Assembly (NCBI GenBank): GCA_910575755.1
Contig: CAJTFO010000001.1
Location: 372,001-436,000, forward strand
DNA: 64,000 bases
Direction: 5' to 3'
Source of the DNA: Desulfovibrionaceae bacterium
GTDB lineage: Bacteria > Desulfobacterota > Desulfovibrionia > Desulfovibrionales > Desulfovibrionaceae
The position numbers were made by a program, and so were the translations under genes. Numbering within the stretch: the first letter of the stretch is position 1; each line of letters opens with the position of its first letter. The notes beneath the pieces are model-generated. The model did not search any database. It had not been told where the DNA came from and saw nothing but the letters and a program-made list of their open reading frames with translations. Of this stretch, positions 54,413-64,000 are shown piece by piece.

Positions 54413-55778
54413 GACCGCGTCCCTCCAGCCAGGCCGGGCCCAGGCGGGTGATGGAGCCCGCCCCCAGAGTCAGCAGCACGTCGCCTGCCCGCAACAGCTT
54501 CGGCAAGGCCTGCGTCATGGCCTCCAGAGTCTGATAATAATAGACCGGCGTGGCGGAAATCTGCCGCACGCCCTGCGCCAGGCTCTGCCCCGAAATACCG
54601 GGAATGGGTTTCTCGGACGCGGCGTAAATCTCTGTCAGCAACACCATATCCACCTGATCAAAGACCTTGCAGAATTCGCCGAAATGGGCCTGAGTGCGGC
54701 TGAAGCGGTGCGGCTGAAACGCCGCCACAATGCGTCTGCCGGGAAAAACCTGGCGGGCCGTGGTCAGGGTGGCGGCGATTTCAGCCGGGTGGTGGCCATA
54801 GTCGTCCACCACGGTCACGCCGTCCTTTTCGCCCTTGAACTCAAAGCGCCGCCCCACTCCGCCAAAGCCGCTCAGGCCTTCGGCGCAACGCTCAAAGCTG
54901 ATGTCGGCTGCCATGGCCGCGCCGATGGCGGCCAACGCGTTAAGAATATTGTGGCGTCCCGGTTGGGGCAGGCTTACTTCACCCAGTTTCGCATTCCCGC
55001 GCCAGACCTCGAAGCGGCTGCGTGGGCCGCTTTCCAGCGGCACGGCGCGCAAATGACAGTCCGCCGCGAAACCGTAGGTCAGCACCGGCCGCTTGACGCG
55101 AGGCAAAAGGGCCCGCACTCCGGGATCATCACCACAAACCACATTGATGCCGTAAAAGGGAATATTGTTCATGAACTGCACAAAAGCCGCGTCAATGCCT
55201 TCACGATTCCTGTAATAATCCAGGTGGTCCTCATCCACATTCGTAACCACATTGATGATGGGCAAAAGACAAAGGAAGGAACCGTCAGATTCGTCGGCTT
55301 CGGCAATGAGATACTTGCCGTGCCCCAGATGAGCGTTGGCGCCGTAAACATTGAGACGGCCGCCGATGATGACCGTGGGGTCAAGCCCGGCGGCGTCGAA
55401 AATGGTAGCGGTCAGTGACGTGGTGGTGGTTTTGCCGTGGGTGCCGGCAATGGCGATGCCTTGGCGCAGGCGCATGAGTTCAGCCAGCATTTCAGCACGG
55501 GGGATGATGGCGATGTTCCTGCGGCGGGCCTCCACCAGCTCGGGATTGTCGTCGCCGATGGCCGTGGATTTGACCAGTACCTGCACATCGCCCACATTTT
55601 CAGCGGCATGGCCCACGGCCACGCGCGCGCCCAGGCTTCGCAGATGGCGGACCACCGCGGAATCACTGAGGTCTGAGCCGGAAATGTCATAGCCCTGATT
55701 AAGCAGCACCTCGGCAATGCCGCTCATGCCCGCGCCGCCGATACCCACCATGTGAATGTGCCGAATTTTATTGTTCAT
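54405..55778 (-). CDS. murC: UDP-N-acetylmuramate-L-alanine ligase
   Basis: Adds L-Ala to UDP-MurNAc using ATP. 457 residues: N-terminal substrate-binding fold ([19 protein letters not shown]), P-loop [12 protein letters not shown] near residue 110, central ligase motif [10 protein letters not shown], and a C-terminal domain with [14 protein letters not shown]. Start ATG 55778 lies 59 bp after murG. First of the four amino-acid ligases in reaction order; murD, murE and murF follow to the right. Confidence 0.97.
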   Translation of the reverse strand: MNNKIRHIHMVGIGGAGMSGIAEVLLNQGYDISGSDLSDSAVVRHLRSLGARVAVGHAAENVGDVQVLVKSTAIGDDNPELVEARRRNIAIIPRAEMLAELMRLRQGIAIAGTHGKTTTTSLTATIFDAAGLDPTVIIGGRLNVYGANAHLGHGKYLIAEADESDGSFLCLLPIINVVTNVDEDHLDYYRNREGIDAAFVQFMNNIPFYGINVVCGDDPGVRALLPRVKRPVLTYGFAADCHLRAVPLESGPRSRFEVWRGNAKLGEVSLPQPGRHNILNALAAIGAAMAADISFERCAEGLSGFGGVGRRFEFKGEKDGVTVVDDYGHHPAEIAATLTTARQVFPGRRIVAAFQPHRFSRTQAHFGEFCKVFDQVDMVLLTEIYAASEKPIPGISGQSLAQGVRQISATPVYYYQTLEAMTQALPKLLRAGDVLLTLGAGSITRLGPAWLEGRGHA

Positions 55779-55837
55779 GCCCCAAGCCTTTAAAAATATC
55801 TAGATATTTCGCTAAGATGACTCAGCCTCACACAATT

Positions 55838-56932
55838 TTAACGCGGAAAAGCGCGCCGCCCCCGCCCGTCCGCCACTTCGGCCAGCACTCCGGCCACTCG
55901 TGCGGCGGCGTCCGGTCGGGCCGCCGCCAGAGCGGCGGCGGACATGCGCGCGCGAACGTCGCTGTCGTTCAGCAGATCAGGCAGCATACGGCCAAGATCG
56001 CGCTCCCGCAGACGCTTTTCCGGCACCAGCAAAGCCGCGCCCGCCTTTTCCAGAACCTGCGCGTTGCGGGTCTGATGATCATGAACAGCATGGGGAAAAG
56101 GCACCAGTACGGCGGGCAGACCGGCGGCGCAAAGCTCGGCCACGGTACTGGCCCCGGCGCGGCAGAGCGCCAGATCCGCCCAGGCATAGGCCCCGGCCAT
56201 ATCGTCAATGAAGGCCGTCACGCATTCCAGGGAGTAGCCGGCACGTTCGTAGGCCGCGCGCGTGCTTTCCTCATCCCTGAAACCGCTCTGGTGGCGTATT
56301 TCCACCCCGGCTTCCCGCAGGGCGGGCAGAATTTCCGGCAAAAAAACATTCAGCGCCCGCGCGCCCTGCGATCCGCCGAGTACCAGCAGCCGCCGCGTCT
56401 CCCGCCGCCGGGGCAGGCGACCCGCATCACTCACCGCCCGACGCACCGGATTGCCGGTAAGTACGCATTTTGCCGGCGCAAAGCCCCGCGTATCAGGCAG
56501 GGACAGGCAAACCTTCCGCGCCAGCCGGGCCAACAGGCGATTGCTGGTTCCGGCGACGGCATTCTGCTCATGCAGGATGCCCGGCACGCCCAGCAAACGC
56601 GCCGCCAGCATGGGAGCAAAGGCCGCGTAACCGCCAAAACCGGCCACGACGTCAGGTCTGAAGCGGCGGACAATGCCCAGCGCCTTGCACACAGCCAGAC
56701 TCATGCGCGCGCCCGCACCCACAGCCCGCAGCCCCCGCCCCAGAAAACCGCGCACCGGCAGCCCAACGAAGGGAATGCCCGCCCGCGCGGCAAGACGCTG
56801 CTCCGGTCCATACAGTGAACCCGCGAACAAGAGCTGGATGTCCGGATTCCGCCGCCGGAGTTCCTCGGCCACGGCCAGGGCCGGAAAGATATGGCCGCCG
56901 GTGCCGCCGGTGGTCAGGAGGATTTTATCCAT
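55838..56932 (-). CDS. murG: UDP-GlcNAc:lipid I N-acetylglucosaminyltransferase
   Basis: Converts lipid I to lipid II at the inner membrane face. 364 residues of GT-B fold: TTGGTGGHIFPALAVAEEL at the N-terminus, LHEQNAVAGTSNRLLAR, LVLGGSQGARALN (second Rossmann half), and CRAGASTVAELCAAGLPAVLVPFPHAVHDHQTRNA at the donor site. Start ATG 56932, overlapping ftsW by 19 bp. Confidence 0.97.
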   Translation of the reverse strand: MDKILLTTGGTGGHIFPALAVAEELRRRNPDIQLLFAGSLYGPEQRLAARAGIPFVGLPVRGFLGRGLRAVGAGARMSLAVCKALGIVRRFRPDVVAGFGGYAAFAPMLAARLLGVPGILHEQNAVAGTSNRLLARLARKVCLSLPDTRGFAPAKCVLTGNPVRRAVSDAGRLPRRRETRRLLVLGGSQGARALNVFLPEILPALREAGVEIRHQSGFRDEESTRAAYERAGYSLECVTAFIDDMAGAYAWADLALCRAGASTVAELCAAGLPAVLVPFPHAVHDHQTRNAQVLEKAGAALLVPEKRLRERDLGRMLPDLLNDSDVRARMSAAALAAARPDAAARVAGVLAEVADGRGRRAFPR

Positions 56933-58089
56933 GAATCCGCCGTTCTTGAAAAGTTCAGGAGCAGGCCCACACAAATCATGGTGGCCAGCAGATTACTGCC
57001 GCCGTAACTCATCAGCGGCATGGGCACGCCCTTGGGCGGGGCCACACCCATGACCACGGCCAGATTCATCACCGCGCCCATGGCCAGGATGGCGGTGATG
57101 CCAAAGGCTGTGAAGCGGTCACGCAGATTGCGCTGCCCCATGATGATTCTGTAGCAGCGCCAGAACAGCAGGGCAAAGAGGCCCATGACCACGGTCATGC
57201 CCACAAAGCCCATTTCTTCGGCCAATACGGCCATGATAAAGTCGTTGTGCGCTTCGGGCAGGTAAAACATCTTCTGCCTGCTGGCGCCCACGCCCACGCC
57301 GAAAAAGCTGCCCGAACCGATGGCCAGCAGGGACTGCACCAATTGATAGCCCGTATTGTGGGCGTCCTGGAAGGGATCCAGAAAAGCCAGCAGACGACGC
57401 AGGCGATAGGGGGAGGCAATGGCCAGGGCCATGGCTCCCGCGCAGGCCAGAGCCAGGGAAAAGAAAAGATATATAAAGCGGGTGCCCCCGGCCACGCACA
57501 TGAAAAAAAGAATGCCCGCCAGCACCACGGCGCTGCCGAAATCCGGCTGCAAGAGGAGCAGAAAGCAGAAAAGGCCGGTCACTGCGAAAGGCGGGATGAC
57601 GCCCCGGCTGAAGGTTTTGATCAGATCCTGCTTGGAACTCATGAAATAGGCCAGATACAGAGCCAGAGCGATTTTCACGAACTCCATGGGCTGAATGGAA
57701 ACGGGCCCCAGCGGAATCCAGCGTTTGGCGCCGTTGATGGCCGGGGCAAAGGGCGACAGGGTGATCAGCAGCAGCAACAGGGAAAGAAACAGAGCCGGAT
57801 ACTGCAACCTGTACAGCCAGTGCCGCGGCAGCAGAGCCGCCGCCCAGAGGGCCGCGCCGCCGGCCAAGGCAAAGAGCAGCTGGCGCTTGAAAAAATAATA
57901 TTTGTCGCCATTGACCCGTTCAGCCACAATGCCGCTGGCCGAGAGCACCATGACCAGGCCCACGGCCAGGATGACCAGCATAATGGTGAACAGCCACCAG
58001 TCAAACGGCGCGGACGGGGTCTTGTCAATGGCTCTGGCAAAGGGGCTGCGGCTTTTGCCTGTTTGTTTTTCGGCAAAGGAATTTCTCAT
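56914..58089 (-). CDS. ftsW: Lipid II polymerase FtsW (SEDS family)
   Basis: 391-residue, roughly 10-segment membrane protein that polymerises septal peptidoglycan with its partner FtsI. SEDS landmarks: VMVLSASGIVAERVNGDKYYFFKRQLLFALAG, FVKIALALYLAYFMS, LQPDFGSAVVLAGI, LPEAHNDFIMAVLAEEMGFVG and GVPMPLMSYGGSNLLATM. FtsW rather than RodA is assigned by position in this cluster. It overlaps murD by 4 bp (ATGA). Confidence 0.95.
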   Translation of the reverse strand: MRNSFAEKQTGKSRSPFARAIDKTPSAPFDWWLFTIMLVILAVGLVMVLSASGIVAERVNGDKYYFFKRQLLFALAGGAALWAAALLPRHWLYRLQYPALFLSLLLLLITLSPFAPAINGAKRWIPLGPVSIQPMEFVKIALALYLAYFMSSKQDLIKTFSRGVIPPFAVTGLFCFLLLLQPDFGSAVVLAGILFFMCVAGGTRFIYLFFSLALACAGAMALAIASPYRLRRLLAFLDPFQDAHNTGYQLVQSLLAIGSGSFFGVGVGASRQKMFYLPEAHNDFIMAVLAEEMGFVGMTVVMGLFALLFWRCYRIIMGQRNLRDRFTAFGITAILAMGAVMNLAVVMGVAPPKGVPMPLMSYGGSNLLATMICVGLLLNFSRTADSWIKSS

Positions 58090-59390
58090 GCCAGTTCGCT
58101 CACAATACGTTTGAAATCGTCGCCACGGGCCATATAATTGTCATAAAGATCAAAACTGGATGTGGCCGGGGCCAGCAGCACCACATCCCCTGCCGTGGCG
58201 GACGCATGCAGTGCGCGCACGGCTTCTTCCAGCGTCGCATGCCAGTGCAGCGGCACAAGGCCCTGCCAGGCCGTTTCAAAATGCTCCCGGCTTGCGCCGA
58301 ACAATGCCACTTCCCTGACCCGCTCACGCAGCAGACCGCCCAGCGCCGCCAGATCGCCGCCCTTGAACTTGCCGCCGCAAAGCAGCCGCAGAGGGCGGTC
58401 AAAGGCCCGCAAGGCCACTTCAAGAGAAGAAACCGTGGTGCATTTGGAATCATTGACGTAGAGCACGCCCCCATGCTCCCGCACCAGTTCCAGACGATGC
58501 GGCAGCGGCGCGAAGCGAGCCACCGCGCGGGCGGCATTGGCCTCGCTGACGCCGAAAAAGCGGCAGGCCTGCCAGGCCGCCTCCTCATTAAACTTGTTGT
58601 GCGCGCCCAAAAGACGGCCTTTGGCAAAACGCCCGCTTTCCCTTACCCATACCTGACGTGCCCTGAGGTTGAAGCCGCGCGCCAGATCCTTCAGATCCTC
58701 GCCCAGAATGGCCAGATCGCCTTCATCCTGACAACGGAACAGGCGGAATTTGGCTTCCTGATATTCGGCCATGTCCTTGTGATAATCCAGATGATTGGGC
58801 GTGATGTTCAACAGCACGCCCGCGCGCGGGCAGAAGGTGGAGCAGGTCTGCAACTGAAAGCTGGAAATCTCCAGCACCAGCACATCGGCCTTGCGCTCCG
58901 AAAGCACATATTCCGAAAGCGGCGTGCCGATATTGCCGCCCAGAAAGACCGTATAGCCCTGCGCCTGAAGCATGGCGGCGGCCAGGGAGGCCGTGGTGGT
59001 CTTGCCGCTGGTGCCGGTGACGGCCAGCACGGGTTCGTCGTTGAGGTAGCGCCAGGCCAGTTCCATTTCGGCCAGCACTTCCGGAGCGCCCTGGCCGTGG
59101 CCCAGATACTGACGCAACTTCGCCGCGGGCATGCCGGGGCTGGGCACGACAAAAGCCGCGTGCTCGAACTGTTCCGGGCTGTGCTCGCCCAGCCGCACAT
59201 CCACGCCCAGTTTTCGCAGGGCCGCCGTCTGCTCCGGCGACAGCGCGGCGGCATTGCGATCCAGCAGGCGCACACGCGCGCCCTCCCGGCTCAGCAGCCG
59301 GGCGGCGGCCCTGCCGGAACGCCCGGCCCCCACGACCACCGCCAGTTCACCGATCTGTATGCGCCTGCCGCGCATTTTTTCCAGCGCCAT
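58086..59390 (-). CDS. murD: UDP-MurNAc-L-alanine:D-glutamate ligase
   Basis: Adds D-Glu to the stem peptide. 434 residues: N-terminal VVGAGRSGRAAARLL, ATP site VTGTSGKTTTASLAAAM near residue 130, NITPNHLDYHKDM, AHNKFNEEAAWQACRFFG, and the C-terminal VNDSKCTTVSSLEVALRAF. Start ATG 59390 lies 18 bp after mraY. Confidence 0.97.
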   Translation of the reverse strand: MALEKMRGRRIQIGELAVVVGAGRSGRAAARLLSREGARVRLLDRNAAALSPEQTAALRKLGVDVRLGEHSPEQFEHAAFVVPSPGMPAAKLRQYLGHGQGAPEVLAEMELAWRYLNDEPVLAVTGTSGKTTTASLAAAMLQAQGYTVFLGGNIGTPLSEYVLSERKADVLVLEISSFQLQTCSTFCPRAGVLLNITPNHLDYHKDMAEYQEAKFRLFRCQDEGDLAILGEDLKDLARGFNLRARQVWVRESGRFAKGRLLGAHNKFNEEAAWQACRFFGVSEANAARAVARFAPLPHRLELVREHGGVLYVNDSKCTTVSSLEVALRAFDRPLRLLCGGKFKGGDLAALGGLLRERVREVALFGASREHFETAWQGLVPLHWHATLEEAVRALHASATAGDVVLLAPATSSFDLYDNYMARGDDFKRIVSELA

Positions 59391-59408
59391 GACAGCTCCC
59401 TCACTATG

Positions 59409-60485
59409 CTAGCGCAGTTTCAGGACCGATAATGCCACCAGCCCCAGCAAAATGGACGTAATCCAGAAACGGATGATGATCTTGGATTCCGGTACGCCCT
59501 TGAGTTCAAAATGATGGTGCAGCGGCGCCATGCGGAAGATGCGCTTGCCGCCCGTCCAGCGAAAATAGCCCACTTGCAGGATCACGGACAGAGTTTCGGC
59601 CACGAACAGGCCGCCCACCACGGCCAGAACCAGCTCCTGCTTGCAGAGCAGCGCCAGATACCCCAGCACTCCGCCGATGGAGAGCGAACCCACGTCGCCC
59701 ATGAAAACCTGGGCCGGATAGGCGTTGAACCACAGAAAGCCCAGGCCCGCGCCCACCAATGCCGCGCAGAAAACCGTCACCTCGCCCACGCCGGGCATGT
59801 AGGGCACCAGCAGGTAACCGGCAAAACGCGCGTTGCCCGTAATGTAGATGAAAATGGAAAAGACCAGGCAAGCCACAATGGAAGGCCCGATGGCCAGACC
59901 ATCCAGACCGTCGGTGAGGTTCACGGCATTGGATGCCGCCACCATGACGAACATGCCGAAGGGAACGTATAACCAGCCCAGGTCCGGGGTCCACTCCTTG
60001 ATGAAGGGGATGATCAGTCTGCTGCTGTATGACGGATTGTCAACCAGCAGCCACATGGCCATGAAAGCCACCAGAATCTGTCCGCCGAATTTGGCCCTGG
60101 CGGAAATGCCCTTGTTTTTGTGGTGACGCAGTTTGGAAAGATCGTCCCAGAGTCCCACGGCCCCGAAGCCCACAAAAACGAAAAATGTCTGCCAGATATG
60201 GGGATTGGTCAGGTCGGCCCAGAGCAGCAGGCTGACGCCCAGCGTGAAGAGCATCAGCAGACCGCCCATAGTGGGAGTGCCGGCCTTGGCCGCATGCGCC
60301 GCCACATCCTCGTGAATGTACTGCCCGCATTTCAGACGGCGCAGCCAGGCGATGAAACGCGGTCCGACAAGGATGGAAAGCACCAGAGCCGTAATCAGGG
60401 CCGCCATGGAGCGGAACGAAATATAGCGAAAGACGTTGAACAGCGTCCATTCCGATGCGAGCGGGGCCAGAAAATTATAAAACAT
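59409..60485 (-). CDS. mraY: Phospho-MurNAc-pentapeptide translocase
   Basis: Forms lipid I from UDP-MurNAc-pentapeptide and undecaprenyl phosphate. 358 residues with about 10 membrane segments. Active-site stretches: [35 protein letters not shown] with the Asp pair, [28 protein letters not shown] and the C-terminal [11 protein letters not shown]. It overlaps murF by 11 bp. UppP at the left of the window regenerates the lipid it uses. Confidence 0.97.
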   Translation of the reverse strand: MFYNFLAPLASEWTLFNVFRYISFRSMAALITALVLSILVGPRFIAWLRRLKCGQYIHEDVAAHAAKAGTPTMGGLLMLFTLGVSLLLWADLTNPHIWQTFFVFVGFGAVGLWDDLSKLRHHKNKGISARAKFGGQILVAFMAMWLLVDNPSYSSRLIIPFIKEWTPDLGWLYVPFGMFVMVAASNAVNLTDGLDGLAIGPSIVACLVFSIFIYITGNARFAGYLLVPYMPGVGEVTVFCAALVGAGLGFLWFNAYPAQVFMGDVGSLSIGGVLGYLALLCKQELVLAVVGGLFVAETLSVILQVGYFRWTGGKRIFRMAPLHHHFELKGVPESKIIIRFWITSILLGLVALSVLKLR

Positions 60486-61956
60486 GCCCGCTCTCCCCTT
60501 CCGCGCCTTCCCGCGCCCCTGTGGCCTTCATATCCGCATTTCCTTCCCGAAAAGCCGTCAGCAGGTTTTCCAGACGGTTGAAGCGCGACCCCTTGAAAAG
60601 CAGCAGGCCGCCGCGCTTTTCCTCCAGTGCGCTGCCATGCGCAAGTTCCTTCCATGCCATCATGAAGGATTCAGCTTCCTCCACAGGCAGCCAGGGGCCG
60701 GCATAGCCTCCTCTGGCCAGTCCGGCGAGCACGGCATCCGCGTGCCCGCCCTTCCAGAATATGGCCGCAGGGTTGAGTTCGGCCAGATGTCGTCCCAGTT
60801 CTTCGTGCATGTGGCCGGCCACGGCCCCAAGTTCGCCCATCTCGCCCAGCACGGGCACAAAGGCCCGGCCGCGCGCTTGCCTGGCCGCGGCGTCCAGCAT
60901 GCGCCGCATGGACAGCGGGTTGGCGTTGTAGGTATCGTCAATGACGTCCCACACGCCCAGACGGCAGCGGTTAAAGCGCTGGAGCGGCAAGCGGGCCCTG
61001 GCCAGCCCTTCGGCTATCTCCGCCGCGCTCAGGCCCAGCAGATGGGCGGCGGCGGCGGCGGCGATGCTGTTTTCCGCGCCATAAGCGCCCTGAAAAGGCG
61101 TGAGCACATCACATGTCTCGCCATGCAGCCAGAGCCGGTAGCGACCGCCTGTGGACGCGCTCTCGTCCGCATGCGCTCCAACTGTCTCATCTTCCAGCCA
61201 TGCGGCGCGATAGGCCGCCCGCTGATCGACGGCGCTGAAAAAATGCAGTTTTGCACCCCAGGCCGCGGCCTCGCGCGTGAGATCCGGATAGTCGGCGCTG
61301 ACCAGACCACAGCCGCCCTCAGCCAGGTAGGCCAGCAAACGCGCCTTGTGCCAGGCCACGCCCATGTGGCCCAGCCCCTCGGTATGGCCGGGGCCCACAT
61401 TGAGAATCAGGCCCAGATCCGGTCGCAGCACCGAGGCCAGTTCGTCCATGTCGCCCGCATGACTGATGCCGGCCTCCATGACCCAGAAATCCTCATCCCC
61501 GTCGGTATTCAGCACGGCGCAGGGCATGCCTATCTGATTATTGTGGTTCATGGCGTTGCGTGCGGTTTTGCCGCGCACGGCCAGTACCTGGGCCAGGGCT
61601 TCCTTGAGCGTCGTCTTTCCCGCCGTACCTGTGACGCACACCACCTTGGCCCTGGTTTTGCCGCGCCAGAGCGACGCCAATCGGCCCAGAGCGCGAACCG
61701 TGTCTTCCACCAGAAGCGCCGGCACGCCCATCTCCGGCAAAGGACGCGAGGCCAGCACGGCCGCCGCGCCCCGCGCCACGGCACTGGCCGCGAAGTCGTG
61801 GCCGTCCACCCGCTCGCCCGGCACGCAGACAAAGAGCGCGCCGGGGCGCGCCTCGCGGCTGTCTGTGACCACGCAGGAAACCACCGCTTCACCGACCGGA
61901 GCCGCCCCTCCCGTCAGCCCCAGACAGGCCGCCATTTCCATAGTGCTCAGGCGCAA
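60475..61956 (-). CDS. murF: UDP-MurNAc-tripeptide:D-Ala-D-Ala ligase
   Basis: Adds the D-Ala-D-Ala dipeptide. 493 residues: ATP site [18 protein letters not shown] near residue 110, [26 protein letters not shown], and [19 protein letters not shown] towards the C-terminus. The frame starts at TTG 61956, overlapping the murE end by 10 bp. That start gives the usual N-terminus ([13 protein letters not shown]); ATG 61941 is an alternative. The ligase making D-Ala-D-Ala (Ddl) is not in this window. Confidence 0.95.
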   Translation of the reverse strand: MRLSTMEMAACLGLTGGAAPVGEAVVSCVVTDSREARPGALFVCVPGERVDGHDFAASAVARGAAAVLASRPLPEMGVPALLVEDTVRALGRLASLWRGKTRAKVVCVTGTAGKTTLKEALAQVLAVRGKTARNAMNHNNQIGMPCAVLNTDGDEDFWVMEAGISHAGDMDELASVLRPDLGLILNVGPGHTEGLGHMGVAWHKARLLAYLAEGGCGLVSADYPDLTREAAAWGAKLHFFSAVDQRAAYRAAWLEDETVGAHADESASTGGRYRLWLHGETCDVLTPFQGAYGAENSIAAAAAAHLLGLSAAEIAEGLARARLPLQRFNRCRLGVWDVIDDTYNANPLSMRRMLDAAARQARGRAFVPVLGEMGELGAVAGHMHEELGRHLAELNPAAIFWKGGHADAVLAGLARGGYAGPWLPVEEAESFMMAWKELAHGSALEEKRGGLLLFKGSRFNRLENLLTAFREGNADMKATGAREGAEGESGHVL

Positions 61957-63413
61957 TGCAGTAACTCCCGCACCACTTCCTGATCGCTGTAGTGATGCCT
62001 GACGCCCTGAATGATCTGATAGTCCTCATGCCCCTTGCCGGCGATCAGCAGCGCCCCGTCCTTGTCCAGCATATCCAGCGCCCTGGCCGTGGCCGTGCGG
62101 CGATCCACTTCCACCAGCACTTCACGCGCCTCCCTGAGGCCCGGCAGCACATCCTGTAAAATGGCCTGCGGCTCTTCAAAACGCGGATTGTCCGAGGTCA
62201 GCACGGCAACGTCCGCATAGCGGGCCACGGCCTCGCCCATGAGCGGGCGCTTGCTCCGATCACGATTGCCGCCGCAGCCGAAAACAGTGATGATGCGCTT
62301 GAAACCCGCGCCGCGCAAGGCTTTGAGCACATTAACCAGAGCATCCGGCGTGTGGGCGTAATCCACAAAAACATTCAAGCCTTGAGGGTTGTTCACCCGC
62401 TCCAGCCTGCCGCAGACGCCTGTAAAACCCTCCAGCGCCGCGAACTGTTCAGGCTCCAGACCCATTTCCAGCGCCAGAGCCTGCACGGTCAGCAGATTGG
62501 AGGCGTTGAACGCGCCCACCAGAGGGGAACGCAGTTCCCAGATCCGACCCTTCAGGTGCATGCGCAGATGACAGCCGCCGGTTCCGGCGGAAAGCAGCTC
62601 GCCCCACAGATGCCGCCGCCGGGGCGGCCCCTGTTGCAGACCAAAGGACAGCGCGCGCGGGCAGAGCTCCAGCAGGCGACGCCCCCAGGGATCGTCGGCA
62701 TTGACGGCCATAGCCTTTTCAGCCCTGGGCAGTTCCAGAAAGAGTCGTGCCTTGGTTTTGAAATAACTCTCCATATCGTTGTGGAAATCAAGGTGATCCT
62801 GCGTCAGATTGGTAAAGGCCGCGCCCGCGAAAGGCACGCCGCAGACCCGCTGCTGGTCGATGGCATGGGATGAAACCTCCATCACGGCCACATCCACCCC
62901 TTTCGCGTCCATCTGAGCCAGCATGGAATGCACTTTCAAAGGATCCGGCGTGGTCAGGGGCGCGGTTTCGCAATGGCCCGGCCAGCGATAGTTCACCGTG
63001 CCCAGCACGCCTACCTTGTGTCCGGCTTCGGTGAGCAGGCGTTCCAGCAGATAGGTGCTGGTGGTCTTGCCGTTGGTGCCTGTGACGCCCAAAACCGTGA
63101 TGTTCAGGACATCCGTGCGCCAGCGCGCCTCGGCCAGACGCCAGAGGGCCTCGCGCGGATCGTCATGATACACCACCCGGCAATCTTCGGCCCGCGCGGC
63201 ATTGCGGACGGCGCCCTCCTCCGCTCCGCCGGGACGGCAGACCACCACGGAAGCTCCTGCCTGTACGGCGGCAGGGATGAAACGCGCTCCGTCCTCATTG
63301 ACGCCGGGCACGGCCACAAAAATGTCGCCTCGCGCCACGGCGCGCGAATCCGAACGCACTTCCACGCCGCCACGACGGCATGTCTCCAGCAGAGCCGCAA
63401 AATCCCGCTGCAT
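61947..63413 (-). CDS. murE: UDP-MurNAc-dipeptide:meso-diaminopimelate ligase
   Basis: Adds the third stem-peptide residue. 488 residues: VRSDSRAVARGDIFVAVPG near the start, ATP site LGVTGTNGKTTSTYLLERL near residue 115, NLTQDHLDFHNDMESYF, and DNPR at 408-411, the motif selecting meso-diaminopimelate rather than lysine. GKGHEDYQ follows. ATG 63413 has a GGAGAGG site lying inside the last codons of ftsI, so translation is coupled. DapB (20 kb) supports the same substrate choice. Confidence 0.97.
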   Translation of the reverse strand: MQRDFAALLETCRRGGVEVRSDSRAVARGDIFVAVPGVNEDGARFIPAAVQAGASVVVCRPGGAEEGAVRNAARAEDCRVVYHDDPREALWRLAEARWRTDVLNITVLGVTGTNGKTTSTYLLERLLTEAGHKVGVLGTVNYRWPGHCETAPLTTPDPLKVHSMLAQMDAKGVDVAVMEVSSHAIDQQRVCGVPFAGAAFTNLTQDHLDFHNDMESYFKTKARLFLELPRAEKAMAVNADDPWGRRLLELCPRALSFGLQQGPPRRRHLWGELLSAGTGGCHLRMHLKGRIWELRSPLVGAFNASNLLTVQALALEMGLEPEQFAALEGFTGVCGRLERVNNPQGLNVFVDYAHTPDALVNVLKALRGAGFKRIITVFGCGGNRDRSKRPLMGEAVARYADVAVLTSDNPRFEEPQAILQDVLPGLREAREVLVEVDRRTATARALDMLDKDGALLIAGKGHEDYQIIQGVRHHYSDQEVVRELLHCA

Positions 63414-63415
63414 GT

Positions 63416-64000
63416 TTACCTCTCCGACAGCCAAAGAATATAATGCACACTCGTGCCGTCCTCGGGCCAGGCTGTTCCGGCGGGCGGGCTTTGCCGCACC
63501 ACCCGCGTGCCCGAACCCTTGAGCTCCGGCACCACGCCCGCGCGGGCGAACAGCTCCACCGCGTTGCGCACGGATTTGCCCATGACGTCGGGCACACGGC
63601 TGCTCGCCCTGGCAAGATGGCCGGGAAGCTGCATGGCCGGCGCGCGGCGCGGAGCATCCGCTGTTTTAGCCAGGTAGGGCACGTCCAGACCCGCAAGCTT
63701 GAGCCCGCGCTGCCGCCCTGCCGCCTGACCGGCGTTCGATCCGCCTGCGGCCCTGGTCACCATGGTCTCGGAAAGAATGCCGGTATAGGTCAGGGCGCGC
63801 CCTGCGATCTCCTTGAATACGGGTGCGGCCACCACGCCGCCGAACTGGTTTCGCGAAGGTTCGTCCACCATGACAAAAATCAGGTAGCGAGGCTCGTCAG
63901 CCGGTAAAAAGCCCACAAAGGAGGCCAGATGCTTGTTGCCATAGGTGCCCGCGCGGTGGTCGGCCTTCTGGGCCGTGCCGGTCTTGCCGGCCACCTCCAC
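63416..64000 (-). CDS. ftsI: Peptidoglycan transpeptidase FtsI/PBP3 with PASTA domain (5' part outside window)
   Basis: The C-terminal 194 residues of the septal transpeptidase; the rest lies beyond 64000. The visible part starts inside the active-site region with KTGTAQK (the KTG triad), continues with FVGFLPADEPRYLIFVMVDEP and FGGVVAAPVFKEIAGRALTY, then a linker. It ends with a PASTA domain (VPDVMGKSVRNAVELFARAGVVPEL to VRQSPPAGTAW). A PASTA tail is absent from E. coli FtsI but seen in other phyla. The gene stops 2 bp before the murE start codon. Confidence 0.95.
   Translation of the reverse strand: MEVAGKTGTAQKADHRAGTYGNKHLASFVGFLPADEPRYLIFVMVDEPSRNQFGGVVAAPVFKEIAGRALTYTGILSETMVTRAAGGSNAGQAAGRQRGLKLAGLDVPYLAKTADAPRRAPAMQLPGHLARASSRVPDVMGKSVRNAVELFARAGVVPELKGSGTRVVRQSPPAGTAWPEDGTSVHYILWLSER

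Overview
The window reads as a stretch of chromosome from a Desulfovibrio-like sulfate reducer (Desulfovibrionaceae). This is an inference from gene content and protein style, not from a database match. The supporting signs are a TRAP dicarboxylate-type transporter, an RdgC-type protein encoded in two pieces, a PSP1-domain protein next to metG, a tmRNA tag reading ANNDYDYACAA, a meso-diaminopimelate-type MurE, and dense GC-rich genes mostly on the minus strand. Most of the 64 kb is housekeeping sequence. Accessory DNA is confined to short intergenic scars and repeats.

Layout, left to right. 1-6.2 kb: 5' part of glpA, a tRNA-Met, uppP, a small unknown gene, metG and a PSP1 (RicT-like) gene. 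6.3-9.8 kb: a possible 43-residue protein, ssrA (tmRNA), an unknown 207-residue protein and recN. 9.9-13 kb: two peptide-type ABC permeases and a two-gene RdgC-like unit with a 98-bp palindrome-ended insert between its halves. 13.3-14.9 kb: an RsuA-family pseudouridine synthase and a wrecked composite IS5/IS630 transposon. 14.9-18.9 kb: a membrane protein fused to a PstS-like binding domain, a CoA-binding protein, a CxxCxxCC protein, a DnaJ-like protein and panD. 19.1-24.9 kb: an unknown gene, then dapB-ligA-uvrB. 25-31 kb: an unknown gene, then aat-clpA-clpS (an N-end-rule proteolysis set), a CYTH-domain protein and radA. 31.1-32.4 kb: an orphan HlyD-like adaptor and tRNA-Leu(CAA). 32.8-35.9 kb: dctPQM-type TRAP transporter. 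35.9-37.6 kb: a HAD phosphatase, a decayed Cro-like repressor and tRNA-Leu(GAG). 37.6-42 kb: a DUF1992 protein, mutS, a LapA-domain protein and a HIT protein. 42.6-46.9 kb: a three-gene phosphorelay (REC-HD-GYP, Hpt, hybrid histidine kinase). 46.9-49.6 kb: an alpha/beta hydrolase, a HI0933-type flavoprotein and a zinc-ribbon protein. 50-64 kb: the division and cell-wall cluster ftsI-murE-murF-mraY-murD-ftsW-murG-murC-murB-ftsQ-ftsA-ftsZ, tightly packed on the minus strand and running off the right edge inside ftsI.

The least expected material is non-coding. Three copies of a roughly 150-bp element (7.9, 36.8 and 49.3 kb) fold into several hairpins. One of these is a 10-bp stem closed by GTAA that keeps pairing through a compensatory base-pair change between copies. 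A second, REP-like family carries the core CAGGGCAATCGCATG, with one pair of copies facing each other at 42.06-42.17 kb. A third repeat sits at two convergent gene ends and looks like a terminator module. I see no CRISPR array, no complete prophage, and no multi-gene system that is clearly new. The best candidates for undescribed biology are the multi-hairpin element, the split RdgC, and the membrane-anchored PstS-like protein.
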